Positions 1 to 8,738 of a stretch of 30,118 nucleotides of DNA are shown here, piece after piece; position 1 is the first letter of the stretch; each line of letters begins with the position of its first letter. The stretch is from Stramenopiles sp. TOSAG23-3 (lineage: Eukaryota > Sar), in assembly GCA_900128585.1 (NCBI GenBank), contig LT642231.1, positions 1 through 30,118 on the forward strand. The letters run 5' to 3'. The position numbers and the translations under genes are program-made. The notes beneath the pieces were generated by a model that did no database searches, was not told where the DNA came from, and saw nothing but the letters and a program-made list of their open reading frames with translations.

Positions 1-98
1 TTTATTCTTCTTCTTTCTTCTTCTTTCTTCTTCTTTCTTCTTCTTCTTTCTTCTTTCTTCTTCTTCTTTCTTCTTCTTTTTCTTCTTCTTCTTCTTCT
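1..98. repeat. TTC/TTTC composite microsatellite at window edge
   Basis: An almost pure pyrimidine tract of TTC triplets interrupted at regular intervals by TTTC, giving a recurring 10-nt unit CTTCTTCTTT near the start. It may extend beyond the window. It is the same composite repeat seen at 10.2 kb and, in reverse orientation, at 27.3 kb. Confidence 0.95.
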
Positions 99-381
99 AA
101 TAATTAATATTAGTTGGTCCGTCCGTATCCGAACTGTCCTCCATTCACTTCGTGCTGCGTGTATATAATAAGGTGTGTAGCTGTATCTAATATAGTAATA
201 TAATAAATATTTGAAGAAGAAGAAAGTTGAATCGCTATTATATGCTGTGATGATGCTAGAGGAGAATAATTATAAATTAATTTAAATAATAATAATAATA
301 CATTTTTTTATTGGACAAAACAAAAAAGGTCTCTCCTCAGCAGTGGACAGGTTCAGAAGAGAAACCTTCGCTCTCTATTTT
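99..381. other. AT-rich spacer
   Basis: No coding frame is supported. It holds the 3' flank of the minus-strand secreted-protein gene, a short GAAGAAGAAGAAAG run near 213, an ATGCTGTG word near 243 that recurs in other spacers, and short (AAT)n near 286-300. Confidence 0.7.
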
Positions 382-1971
382 TTAAACCTCAGGGTCCACA
401 TCGGTCTGCCATCCCTCATCCGACCTCAGATTCTCTGGTATACTCTTCGACAACTCAGAACCGTCGCTGACATGCTCCGTAAAAGGCTCTTCTTCGTCAA
501 AAAACCTCTCCTCCATTATCAGATCGTCGTCTTCGTCTTCCATTGCATCAAATGAGCGCGAGGTGGACTTTCGAATGGTCCCGGACCACAGGGTTCTTCG
601 TACATTCAGTACCTGTTTTTGGAAGAGGGTCTTTCTCGGACCAATGTTCTTATTCTTGATCCTCACCCCAAGCTCTCCCCCGATGATCGCCGTTATGATA
701 CCGGTCAGTCTGCCTTTCAAAGTCCCTGATGCTCTGCGAGCGCGACTCCTCTTCCAAAACGCTGATGCAGACGCGGAACCATCAAAAGCCACGGCATTCT
801 TGACACCGATGTATCCCCGGGCAACGTTGTTGATGTCCATCACGATCTTGGCGCCCAAGAAGACTTCCGCTTTCACGGTTGCGGCCGCGTTAACGGTTGG
901 GGAGATTGCAGTAAATGTTGGGGTAAACTTCCCAATTCGCTTGAACGCTTTGTTCACGTACTCCACCCCAGCAACGACATGAATCCTCCCATTGAGGCCG
1001 GCAGTGGCGGTCGCCTTGCCTTGAAACTGGGCGCTGTACCCTGCCGTGACCGGCGCGCTGAATTGAAGCTTGATGGGCACCACCCCGATTGAGAAGACGA
1101 TGGGCGGTGCCCTGAACGTGAAGAGAGTTTTGGTGGCCGACTTTCTCGTGCGCCTGGACGCAGTCGCTTTAAACTTTACCGTTGCTCTTAAGTCTCCTTC
1201 TGCAGTAAGTTTTACGTGCTTCAATTTCAACAGCTTGACGTGGAACCCAAAGGTCAGCGCCGGGGAAAAACGGACCTGGCATGTTTGGCATGTGACGCCG
1301 ACGGCGCCCCGCCCAGTTAACTTTTTGCCGTTGTAATTCTTTGAGAAGCCTGGGATATTCCAGGTTTTGTCTTTCACGCCCCAGTTTCCAATCAGTCGCC
1401 TGGAATGACGTCTGGAATTGGCGCTGAACTTTCTGTACTCCTCTGCAAACCCTGGCTGGAACTTTGCCGTCACTTTGGCGTGCACGAACACCTCCTCCCA
1501 GTCGGCAGGTCGAACTTTCAGGACAATCGTCTGGCTGTCAGCCGGCAGGTCTTTCTTCGTCTTGACGCTCAAAACCCTCGAGCAGACCCCAACGACATCT
1601 AGGGTGTTCATGTCGAGGCATCCCCCGGCAAGAATCTTGTTGTTGTCCGCGGCAAGCAACTTCTGGAACTCCACCATACCTTCGTGGGTGGCAAACTTGA
1701 CGACCATTTTTTCCTCGGAGCAGCTGGCGTGACGCACGCCGTACTCGGGCAAACGGAAGTGGACGACATCGTCGTGGTGCACAACGTCGTACTTAATGAT
1801 GCTTGGCGCTTCCCTGCCCTCGTGGTAGAAATGTTGCGTCTCATTAATGTGCTTCTTTCCGTACACGGGTATCCCAAACCCTTCGTTGGGGTGCACGTTC
1901 GCCTCTGCGGACGGCAGGGCAGCCGCCGCCACCCAAAGAGCGAACACAAGAAGCATGGTATACTTTGTCAT
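382..1971 (-). CDS. Secreted beta-rich protein, weakly DUF7029/DUF7223-like
   Basis: This 529-residue intronless protein starts at an ATG at 1971 and ends with TAA. Residues 1-24 form a clear signal peptide (MTKYTMLLVFALWV, then an Ala-rich stretch ending AEA), so it is probably secreted or enters the endomembrane system. Residues 60-170 (Cys84, Cys118, Cys130) have the spacing and beta pattern I associate with DUF7029-type extracellular domains of fungi and protists. A CQTC pair lies at 228-231. Residues 235-465 are a long run of short alternating hydrophobic beta strands, rich in Ala, Thr and Lys, as in the C-terminal half of such proteins. A dibasic stretch (SRRHSRR, 186-192) could be a processing site. 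The last 60 residues are strongly acidic. There is no second TM segment or obvious GPI tail. The DUF resemblance is from memory of the pattern. Function is unknown: wall, mucilage or adhesion roles are only guesses. The gene is GC-rich relative to its flanks. Confidence 0.8.
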   Translation of the reverse strand: MTKYTMLLVFALWVAAAALPSAEANVHPNEGFGIPVYGKKHINETQHFYHEGREAPSIIKYDVVHHDDVVHFRLPEYGVRHASCSEEKMVVKFATHEGMVEFQKLLAADNNKILAGGCLDMNTLDVVGVCSRVLSVKTKKDLPADSQTIVLKVRPADWEEVFVHAKVTAKFQPGFAEEYRKFSANSRRHSRRLIGNWGVKDKTWNIPGFSKNYNGKKLTGRGAVGVTCQTCQVRFSPALTFGFHVKLLKLKHVKLTAEGDLRATVKFKATASRRTRKSATKTLFTFRAPPIVFSIGVVPIKLQFSAPVTAGYSAQFQGKATATAGLNGRIHVVAGVEYVNKAFKRIGKFTPTFTAISPTVNAAATVKAEVFLGAKIVMDINNVARGYIGVKNAVAFDGSASASAFWKRSRARRASGTLKGRLTGIITAIIGGELGVRIKNKNIGPRKTLFQKQVLNVRRTLWSGTIRKSTSRSFDAMEDEDDDLIMEERFFDEEEPFTEHVSDGSELSKSIPENLRSDEGWQTDVDPEV

Positions 1972-2626
1972 GCTGAATCGCAGTACCGAAACAAAATGCA
2001 GCGGTGAGTGTACAGTGACAACGCTTTTGAACGCGTGAATGGTTGGTCGTCAAGCCCTTTTCTCGATTATCAATCTCACCAATTGGTTTGCTGTTTCTTC
2101 CCCGAAACGTCGTGTTGTTCTTCACGATGAAATAATAATTATACCACCTTTCTTTCTTCAATCATATTTATAATTTATTATTATTACTATTGTATCTCCC
2201 TCCTTGTTTTGTTGTCACGAAGGTATTCTGAACTGTAGTATAATACATATACTGTATTAATAACATTGCTAAATAATTTTAATTAAAAAATGAACTGAAA
2301 TGATATAAATAAAAAAAAACATTATTCTTCTGTATGATATAGTCCATGCTATTTAGTAGTTTAATACTAATACTATCCTTATGTATTTAAAATCGAATAG
2401 TTGTAATAAAAGATCATCATCATCATTATATCATAGCTTTATTTATAAATCAAATCATCACGAAGTAGTCGGTGAAGCGATTTGGGTAGTGCTACGTAAA
2501 TAGAACAACACGTGTGTGGGGCGAGACGCGTGGAGTAATTTTTATTTTCCGAATGAATATGATAAAATTAATAACTTCACACCAGATTTTACATTCATCT
2601 ATCATCGGATAAAAACTCCAAAGAGA
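1972..2626. other. AT-rich spacer between two minus-strand genes
   Basis: It holds the promoter side of the secreted-protein gene and the 3' flank of the LeuRS gene. Roughly 2160-2450 is very AT-rich, with ATT/AAT runs, an (ATC)n run near 2414 and a small TTAGTA/TACTAA inverted repeat near 2350. I see no RNA gene and no supported reading frame. Confidence 0.6.
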
Positions 2627-5380
2627 CTAAAGAACAAAATTAACAATGCTCATGCCCAACTTGCCGGTTTTTTTCTGAGTCTTGCCGGGCACTACGATCG
2701 TTTTCTTCGGGGTCTGACCGCGCAAGACCTTCTCGGCTTCTGCAGATTTCATCACCGCGGCTTCTAGCAAACCTCGATCTCGGCACGACTCTATGGGAAT
2801 CTCTAGTACTGCCCTTTTCTTACCCCCCACCTGGACTACGACGGTGCCGCTGTCCACTGACAGGGCGGAAGGGTCTACGTTGGGCCACGCAAAGGCGCTG
2901 CCAAGTTCACCATCCAGGCGGCGCAGAAGGGTTTCTGTCCTCTTTGGGGCAAACGGCATCAGCATGACCAACATCATTTTGACCCCCTCTAATCGTTCGC
3001 GGCTGACCTGGGACGACACCTTCGCTGCTTTTTCCACGTCTGTCGAACTGAGCATGTTCGAAAGTTTCATCAACTCTGCGATGGTAACATTGAACGCGTT
3101 CCCTGCCTCGAACCGGCTTGTCACGGACTGGATGGTGGAGTGCACCTCACGGCGTATGAATGAGGCCGTCTCGTGAACCTTGCCCCCGTCGTTCTCCCCC
3201 ATTTCCGCTCCGTTCGATTCAGAATGCACCTTGTCTACCAACTGCTCGATGCGCCCCAACCACCTGGCCTGTCCCGCAACGGCGCTCTCGTCCCATTCCA
3301 GGGCCTGCTCTGGCGGTGCGACAAACATGGACGCGAGCCGGGTCACGTCCGAACCGTACTGATTGACGACCGTCTCCGGGTCCACACCGTTGTGTTTCGA
3401 TTTTGACATTTTCTCCCACGCAACGACGGGCACGCTTGCCCCTCCGTGCTCTTCAGGGTCCCGCAGGGACGGCATTCCCTCGCTCTCGTTCTCATAGTCC
3501 AGTTCGCCCGGCAGCAGATACCGTCCAGTCTCCGGGCACTTGAACGTTTTCCCCAGCACCATCCCCTGGGTCAGCAATTTTTTGAACGGTTCAGGATTGG
3601 ACGCGTACCCCGTGTGCCACAAAAACCGTTGCAAAAATCGAGCGTACAACAAATGCATGACGGCGTGCTCGATGCCCCCGATGTACGTGTCCACCGGCAT
3701 CGTCTGCGCCTCGGACTCTTTAGAAAATGCTTCCGCTGTATTGGCCGGGTCACCGTACCGCAAAAAATACCACGAGGAGTCGACAAAAGTGTCGAGGGTG
3801 TCCGGGTCTCGGCTGCAGTTCGCTGCCCCGCACGAGGGACACGTCACATCGTTCCAGCCCGGGCTCTTCGACAGCGGTGTCTCCAGGGCCTGATCGTCCC
3901 GCGAAGGCTCCGCGGGCGAGTCTTCCCCAGCGATCAGAGCGCTGTCGCTTGGCAGCATCACCGGCAAGTCTTCCTCCGGAACCGGCACCGGGCCGCAGGC
4001 TTTGCAGTGAATGATGGGAATGGGCGTTCCCCAAAATCTCTGTCGCGACACTGGCCAGTCCCGCAGCCGAAACTTCTCCGTCAGCCGTCCCGCACCGTTC
4101 TCTTCCAACTCCGCGGCGATGTTAACGATTGCCTTATCGGAGCCCATGCCGGAGTAAGTGCCGCTGTTCAAGAGTTTCCCCTTCCCCGTATAGGCCTTGT
4201 CGTCGACGTCCGAAGGGTCGCCGAGGGGTTCGACGACCGCCTTTGAGTCGATCCCGTGAGACTCTGCAAACACGAAGTCCCGGTCATCGTGCGCCGGGAC
4301 CCCCATGACGGCACCGTCCCCGTACTCGTCAATGACGTAGTCTGCAACGTACACCGGGATGTCTTTGCCCGTCAACGGGTGGGTTGCGTAAACCCCCAGG
4401 AACTTTCCTTTTCCAGATCCATGGCCGTCACTCCCGTCCGCCCACCGGTCACTCTCGCACTCTTTCAGAAATTTCAAAATGTCCTCTTTCGACGAAGCTT
4501 CAGCTCTCTCGAGCGCAAACTCAACCAACGGGTGCCCCGTGGAAACGGCGAGGAACGTGACCCCGAAAATGGTGTCGAGGCGGGTCGTGAACACTTGCAA
4601 CGGCTCAGGCACCGAGTCAGCGTTGACATCGAACAGCACGCTTGCTCCGGACGATTTACCAATCCAGTTTCGCTGCATTTGGCGAACTTTCTCCGGCCAC
4701 CCGTCCATGGTGTCTAAACTGACCAAGAGCTCCTCCTGGTATTCGGTGGTCTTGAAAAACCATTGGACCAACCGCCGCTTCTCCGCAATCGCCCCAGACC
4801 TCCACGATTTCCCGTCGCTGTCGATCTGCTCGTTCGCAAGGACAGTCTTATCGACGGGGTCCCAGTTCACCTCCGACTCCTTCTGGTAGGCCATACCATT
4901 TTTATACATTTCCAGGAAAATCCACTGCGTCCACTTGTAGTAGTCCGGCGAACACGTCATGACGCCCCTGCCCTCGTTCGCTTCCTCTGCCCAATCGAAC
5001 TCCAGCCCAATCGCATCCATCTGTTTCCGCATCGAGTCTATGTTTGACATGGTCCACTTTGAAGGGGACACGCCACGTTCCATGGCCGCATTTTCGGCAG
5101 GCAAACCAAACGCGTCCCACCCCATAGGGTGAAGGACCTTTTGACCCTTCAAACGCCAGAAGCGAGCCAGGCAGTCGCTGATCGTGTACACGCGCACGTG
5201 GCCCATATGCAGCTTTCCGGACGGGTACGGAAACATGGGAAGTATGTACCTGGTCTTGTCCCGCTCCCTCCCCGTACCCATCGACTCTGAGGAAGCAAAC
5301 CAAGCCGTCCCAGAACGGGACACGACGCTACTGCGAGGTCGACCCCACAAACAACGGACTCGTGCAGATACACTCAGCAT
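2627..5380 (-). CDS. Leucyl-tRNA synthetase, bacterial/organellar type
   Basis: Class I aminoacyl-tRNA synthetase that charges tRNA-Leu. The first in-frame ATG is at 5380 and gives 917 residues; the frame is open a little further up, but only from a TTG. Residues 1-35 are rich in Arg, Ser, Val and Ala with almost no acidic residues, as in a mitochondrial or plastid presequence. The HIGH motif is HMGH (58-61) after MFPYPSGKL, and the second signature is KMSKS (657-661). Between them lie the CP1 editing domain (about 240-425), with TTRLDTIFGVTF and GVPAHDDRDF holding the conserved editing Asp, and a zinc-binding insert with CKAC (459-462) and CPSC (514-517). The C terminus carries the usual LeuRS tail ending in a VPGK-containing strand. 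The bacterial architecture means this is the organellar enzyme; the cytosolic eukaryotic LeuRS is of archaeal type and should be encoded elsewhere. Length matches the family. The gene is very GC-rich, about 60% or more by eye. Confidence 0.96.
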   Translation of the reverse strand: MLSVSARVRCLWGRPRSSVVSRSGTAWFASSESMGTGRERDKTRYILPMFPYPSGKLHMGHVRVYTISDCLARFWRLKGQKVLHPMGWDAFGLPAENAAMERGVSPSKWTMSNIDSMRKQMDAIGLEFDWAEEANEGRGVMTCSPDYYKWTQWIFLEMYKNGMAYQKESEVNWDPVDKTVLANEQIDSDGKSWRSGAIAEKRRLVQWFFKTTEYQEELLVSLDTMDGWPEKVRQMQRNWIGKSSGASVLFDVNADSVPEPLQVFTTRLDTIFGVTFLAVSTGHPLVEFALERAEASSKEDILKFLKECESDRWADGSDGHGSGKGKFLGVYATHPLTGKDIPVYVADYVIDEYGDGAVMGVPAHDDRDFVFAESHGIDSKAVVEPLGDPSDVDDKAYTGKGKLLNSGTYSGMGSDKAIVNIAAELEENGAGRLTEKFRLRDWPVSRQRFWGTPIPIIHCKACGPVPVPEEDLPVMLPSDSALIAGEDSPAEPSRDDQALETPLSKSPGWNDVTCPSCGAANCSRDPDTLDTFVDSSWYFLRYGDPANTAEAFSKESEAQTMPVDTYIGGIEHAVMHLLYARFLQRFLWHTGYASNPEPFKKLLTQGMVLGKTFKCPETGRYLLPGELDYENESEGMPSLRDPEEHGGASVPVVAWEKMSKSKHNGVDPETVVNQYGSDVTRLASMFVAPPEQALEWDESAVAGQARWLGRIEQLVDKVHSESNGAEMGENDGGKVHETASFIRREVHSTIQSVTSRFEAGNAFNVTIAELMKLSNMLSSTDVEKAAKVSSQVSRERLEGVKMMLVMLMPFAPKRTETLLRRLDGELGSAFAWPNVDPSALSVDSGTVVVQVGGKKRAVLEIPIESCRDRGLLEAAVMKSAEAEKVLRGQTPKKTIVVPGKTQKKTGKLGMSIVNFVL

Positions 5381-6453
5381 GTTCCAAGTTGCACAGGGTG
5401 CACAAAACGAAAAACGAAACAAGAACTACCCTCCACAGTAACCAAAAACACGCTGCACTCAGTAAATCAACCACAACTCTTTTATTTGTGAATAAAATAA
5501 ACAAACGGCGAGATGTTGCTCAGTCGTTCAAAATCTATGTATATAAGTTCTTATTGATAATTTACCAAATGTTGTAAAGTATAAAAAAGAAACCTCTAAT
5601 GACGAAGTTGAATGAATCGATGTGCGGCCACCATCATGGTTTTATAAATATTTTTGGAGAATCCTCTTCTTCTCCGTCGGTCCTCTTTTTTTCTCTGAAG
5701 AAGAATTGACATTAGAAGGAACACAGCAAAGGTAATGTAAAAAGTGACATATTGCGAAGGTCAAGTATCTTTGGCGCGGAATTGAAAAACGGCAACTGAC
5801 TTTGTGTTAACTATTTCAAACGAAGAGATCTTTATGAAAAAAGGATCATTTTTATAAATTTAAACCGCCAAAAGTGCTTTTTAATATACAAAAATATGCC
5901 CATACAGTTTGTTGCTCAAACGCCAACAAATGAATACGTGTTTGTTCGAGCGGGGTTTGGTCCAAATCGTCCATTTCACAAAAAATTGTCCCTAGGAACC
6001 GAATTTCCAAGTCATTAGAGGCCAAACAATTTATAAACGTTCGTTCAGGGGCGAACGTCGTGGGCGGAACGATTGCCTGATCTAAACTTATGCAATTAGG
6101 CGTCCCTCTTGCTTTAATTTGTCATTTTCTGGTAAGACGCTTCCATACTTTGAAAATCGAGTTGGATTTTTTTTCGCGCCAAGGACACTGACAACTTTAT
6201 AGAACAGGTGTATACCATGGCATTTTACTTAAAGAAAAACAACGACGGTCGTGTTGTTTGTTTTGCTCACAGCTTCGGTATTTTCGATGTTGCACGTCTG
6301 AAAAATAGTATTTTACTATTATACATGACATTTTTTGTACACTGTGTATTAAATTTACTTGATTATATATTGTAATATATATACGATGATCTTTCCCCAT
6401 GCACCCTTCCAGTTTCCCGGACGACGCGACCCGCTCATCCGAACTTGCTACCC
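5381..6453. other. Long spacer with a GC-richer segment near 5930-6190
   Basis: It lies between LeuRS (start) and AP5S1 (end), both on the minus strand. No reading frame is convincing. Most is AT-rich, but 5930-6190 is closer to balanced composition and contains a perfect 7-bp stem (ACGTTCG at 6037-6043, CGAACGT at 6052-6058). I looked for tRNA arms and U1/U6 snRNA signatures and found none. Confidence 0.5.
6037..6058. other. Perfect 7-bp hairpin in non-coding spacer
   Basis: ACGTTCG and CGAACGT flank an 8-nt loop, TTCAGGGG. It sits in the only GC-richer part of a 1.07-kb gene-free stretch, so it may belong to a structured transcript or a regulatory site. Nothing else identifies it. Confidence 0.4.
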
Positions 6454-7230
6454 CTACTGGTCTGCCACCGTTTGGCGATGAAGCTGGTTCACAACACTCC
6501 CATTGAGGAACAGCAGCTTCCCACACGGCAAAAGCGCTTTCACGATGGACACAATGTCTTCGACGGAGTCATCAAAAATACTGAGGTTTTCAGCAACGCG
6601 TGGGTTGTTGAAATGCTTGCTTAGGACGGCGACAAACATGGATATCCAAGTGGACGCCATGACCAGATTCTCCTGGGGGTCACAGACCAGCGTGTATCCG
6701 CAGCCCAAAATCTGCCTCCAGACTAGAATTTTCGCGGACGCGCACAGCGGACCACGGGGCAACCTCGTAATGCCTTCCTCCGCACCCCCTCTAAAATTAC
6801 TCGAACTGTTCGAGTCTAGCTTCTTCGCACTCGCACCGCTCCCTCCATCCTTGGCCCCGCCAGGACTGCTCGCCCCGTCAGGATTTCGCAAAGACAGGAC
6901 TCGCAAGATGGAGGGCAGCTGGAAAGCGCCACTATTGCTCGTAGACGGCGACGAGATCATCATACCGCCAATATCGCCAATCCCTTCCGTGAAAGAGGAT
7001 ATGCCAGACGTCGACTTGGAGGAAGCCGGGGTCCCCGCCAACGTTTCTAACTCTTTGAAACCGTCGGAGTGTCTGCTTGCCATCCGAAACTGAAACTCTC
7101 TATTAACAACCGCTACAAAGTGTGCCGACCTCTCCTGCATCAGACGGTCGTTGCCTTCCGGGGTAAAGAATTGGGAGTACAAAGGCCTTGCATTCTTATC
7201 GCACGTGTGTATCAAAAAAGCATATACCAT
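6454..7230 (-). CDS. AP5S1: AP-5 adaptor complex subunit sigma-1
   Basis: Small (sigma) subunit of the AP-5 adaptor complex, which acts at late endosomes/lysosomes with AP-5 beta, mu and zeta and, in animals, with SPG11 and SPG15. The start MVYAFLIHT closely resembles the N terminus of the animal protein as I recall it. The C-terminal half carries the other family hallmarks: a strand-helix segment LVCDPQENLVMA, then LPCGKLLFLNGSVVNQL near the end. I chose the ATG at 7230 because family similarity begins exactly there; the frame stays open upstream by 34 codons without similarity. The protein is 258 residues, against about 200 in human. The extra length is a Ser/Gly/Ala-rich low-complexity insert in the middle (roughly residues 70-155) between the two conserved halves of the longin-like fold. 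The stop is TAG. AP-5 has been lost from many eukaryotes, so its presence is informative about lineage. Confidence 0.85.
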   Translation of the reverse strand: MVYAFLIHTCDKNARPLYSQFFTPEGNDRLMQERSAHFVAVVNREFQFRMASRHSDGFKELETLAGTPASSKSTSGISSFTEGIGDIGGMMISSPSTSNSGAFQLPSILRVLSLRNPDGASSPGGAKDGGSGASAKKLDSNSSSNFRGGAEEGITRLPRGPLCASAKILVWRQILGCGYTLVCDPQENLVMASTWISMFVAVLSKHFNNPRVAENLSIFDDSVEDIVSIVKALLPCGKLLFLNGSVVNQLHRQTVADQ

Positions 7231-7496
7231 TGGAAAACGGCACACTATATATATTATACCAAGACAGCAACTCAACTCCGTCCCATGAAGAATTGAAAAA
7301 ACAAAACAAACAAACGTTAAGGTGGAGTACAAACGATAAGAAGGAATACAACAATAACAGTTCGTTCGTCAGTTTCTATCCTGTGCTAGACTTTCTTATT
7401 CTTCCGGTAGATACAATATTTACACTAAAAACCGATACATGCAGGTGTGGATGGATGGTATTACCAAAAGGTATAATCTAACAAAAAATTACAAAA

Positions 7497-7609
7497 TAAT
7501 AAAGAAAGAAGAAGAAAAGAAGATATTATTGAAGAAGAAGAAGAAAGAAGAAAAAAAGAAAGAAGAAAGAAAGAAAGAAAGAAAGAAGAAATGAAGAAAA
7601 AGAGAAGAA
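7497..7609. repeat. GAA/AAAG composite polypurine microsatellite
   Basis: Nearly uninterrupted purines on the plus strand, with GAA triplets mixed with GAAA tetramers. The break at about 7525-7530 (TATTATT) is the only sizeable interruption. Confidence 0.9.
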
Positions 7610-7642
7610 TGTTGTTTTTATGCGGCGGCTGTGTTAATTCTA

Positions 7643-7730
7643 ATGCTGTGTATATGTTAGTCTAATTAGAAAATAATATTAAAATATTTTTTAGAAGACG
7701 AATTGCTATTATTTTAACATCACACAGCAT
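7643..7730. repeat. Imperfect inverted repeat, 88 bp end to end
   Basis: The outer arms ATGCTGTGT (7643-7651) and ACACAGCAT (7722-7730) are perfect. After a short bulge, ATGTTA pairs with TAACAT. The inside is AT-rich. It could fold as a hairpin or be the remnant of a very small inverted-repeat element; no coding content and no target-site duplication is clear. Confidence 0.5.
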
Positions 7731-7778
7731 CAACAAAAAACAAAAAATTGTTTCTCTTCTCTCCCGATTAAATCTCAA

Positions 7779-7806
7779 TTCTTCTTCTTCTTCTTCTTCT
7801 TCTCTC
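7779..7806. repeat. TTC microsatellite
   Basis: About eight TTC units followed by TCTCTC. It lies about 170 bp from the GAA tract in the same spacer, in the opposite purine/pyrimidine orientation. Confidence 0.9.
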
Positions 7807-8106
7807 TGGACGCCTCCTCCCCTCCTCCTTGCCTGCCTTTTTTTGTTTGTTTTTTTGTACCAAAATTTCTAATTAAATATTACCAACACGAAGGATGATG
7901 TTTATACAAAGACGTTTGAGAATAATGCTTATTAATCCATGAAAATATACACTCAACATGAGCATGAATACACCGTAATCCGTAACATTCTTAGGGTGAC
8001 GATAACCGTCACGGTTTTTCATCGTTATTTTTTACCAAGTGGACGAACGGAGTTTCTTGTGCCTCGTGCCTGCTCTGTTAGTTCTTCGCAAGTTTCAAAG
8101 CATAGC

Positions 8107-8364
8107 ATGGCGGGGAAAGGTGAATTGAAAAGGGCTCTTTTGAGGGTCATTCCGACAGGGTTTGTAGTCGGTGCTGCGATCGAGCTGTTCATGATCAAAG
8201 TGAACATTGGCAATGTAAATTTTTATGATACTGCAAAGCGAAAGGAGATGGAGAGGCGCATCGAGCTGCAACAAAGAGGGCAGACCGAGGAATCACACTA
8301 CCCGGACCTGTGGGCAGATAGGAAAGTAGGCGAGCGCCTGCCGCCCCGGAGCAAAAAGGAGTAA
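8107..8364 (+). CDS. SMIM4/UQCC5-like complex III assembly factor
   Basis: A small protein of 85 residues with one predicted membrane segment (about 12-29), followed by the motif ELFMIKVNIGNVNFYDTAKR and a charged C-terminal helix. This matches the layout of the vertebrate protein SMIM4/UQCC5, a single-TM inner-membrane protein that helps cytochrome b assembly into respiratory complex III, whose core is also a short TM followed by an MIKV-x-G-x-x-x-FYD-x-x-RRK motif. I chose the ATG at 8107 because the protein then matches family size. An in-frame ATG at 7939 would add 56 residues without similarity, although a targeting extension cannot be excluded. The C terminus is about 15 residues longer than the animal protein (PDLWADRKVGERLPPRSKKE). 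The gene is convergent with the kinase and divergent from AP5S1. Assignment rests on motif resemblance over about 40 residues. Confidence 0.75.
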   Translation: MAGKGELKRALLRVIPTGFVVGAAIELFMIKVNIGNVNFYDTAKRKEMERRIELQQRGQTEESHYPDLWADRKVGERLPPRSKKE

Positions 8365-8738
8365 AAATTCTTAGCGCCATGCCGAGCCTCATTTTTGAAC
8401 TTCCATTGTGGATAAGCGGCGGGATGCTAAGTTACAAGGTATCGTGGTACACAGCTGTTTTACTTTTTAATATATTAGAGAGTTATTGTTCATTGGAATA
8501 TAACTCCTCAGTGATTGACAACCAACGAAACAAAATTAAAAAACCAATTTAGGATCAGGGTTGGAACCGAAATCGTAATTGGTATAAAATGAGAGTCTTA
8601 AAGCATTTTTTTAGAGAGTTAATGAAATTATCGCAAGATTTCCAGAAGAAGAAGCTTTAAGATTTCTGACTCTTTCCTTCCCTAACGACCGCCCACCGCG
8701 TTCTGCTTTCTTCTCCCCACCCTTCTACTTTACTAATC
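8365..8738. other. Convergent spacer
   Basis: It separates the 3' ends of the UQCC5-like gene and the kinase gene. It is AT-rich on the left and CT-rich near 8665-8730. There is no long microsatellite, only a short GAAGAAGAAG run near 8645. I see no gene in it. Confidence 0.6.

Larger units (their letters stand above)
7231..8106. other. Divergent promoter spacer, AP5S1 / UQCC5-like
   Basis: It separates two divergently transcribed genes. It holds a polypurine tract (7497-7609), a TTC tract (about 7779-7806), an imperfect inverted repeat (7643-7730) and AT-rich DNA. No coding frame is supported, except that the UQCC5-like gene could start upstream at an in-frame ATG at 7939. Confidence 0.6.

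Noticed and set aside
1-98. CRISPR- or telomere-like array
   Set aside because: The repeat is a simple TTC/TTTC microsatellite with no unique spacers and is not a telomeric unit.
3446-4246. 266-codon plus-strand frame inside LeuRS
   Set aside because: Antisense shadow of a GC-rich gene whose minus-strand product carries all LeuRS motifs; Arg/Pro/Gln-biased composition.
5381-5422. N-terminal extension of LeuRS to 931 residues
   Set aside because: The extension begins at TTG; the first ATG is at 5380 and already gives a plausible targeting sequence.
5935-5975. tRNA-like T-arm (GTTCGAGC)
   Set aside because: No matching acceptor, anticodon or D arm could be placed around it on either strand.
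7939-8106. 56-residue N-terminal extension of the UQCC5-like protein
   Set aside because: There is an ATG at 7939, but the added part has no similarity and no clear targeting character; kept as an alternative only.
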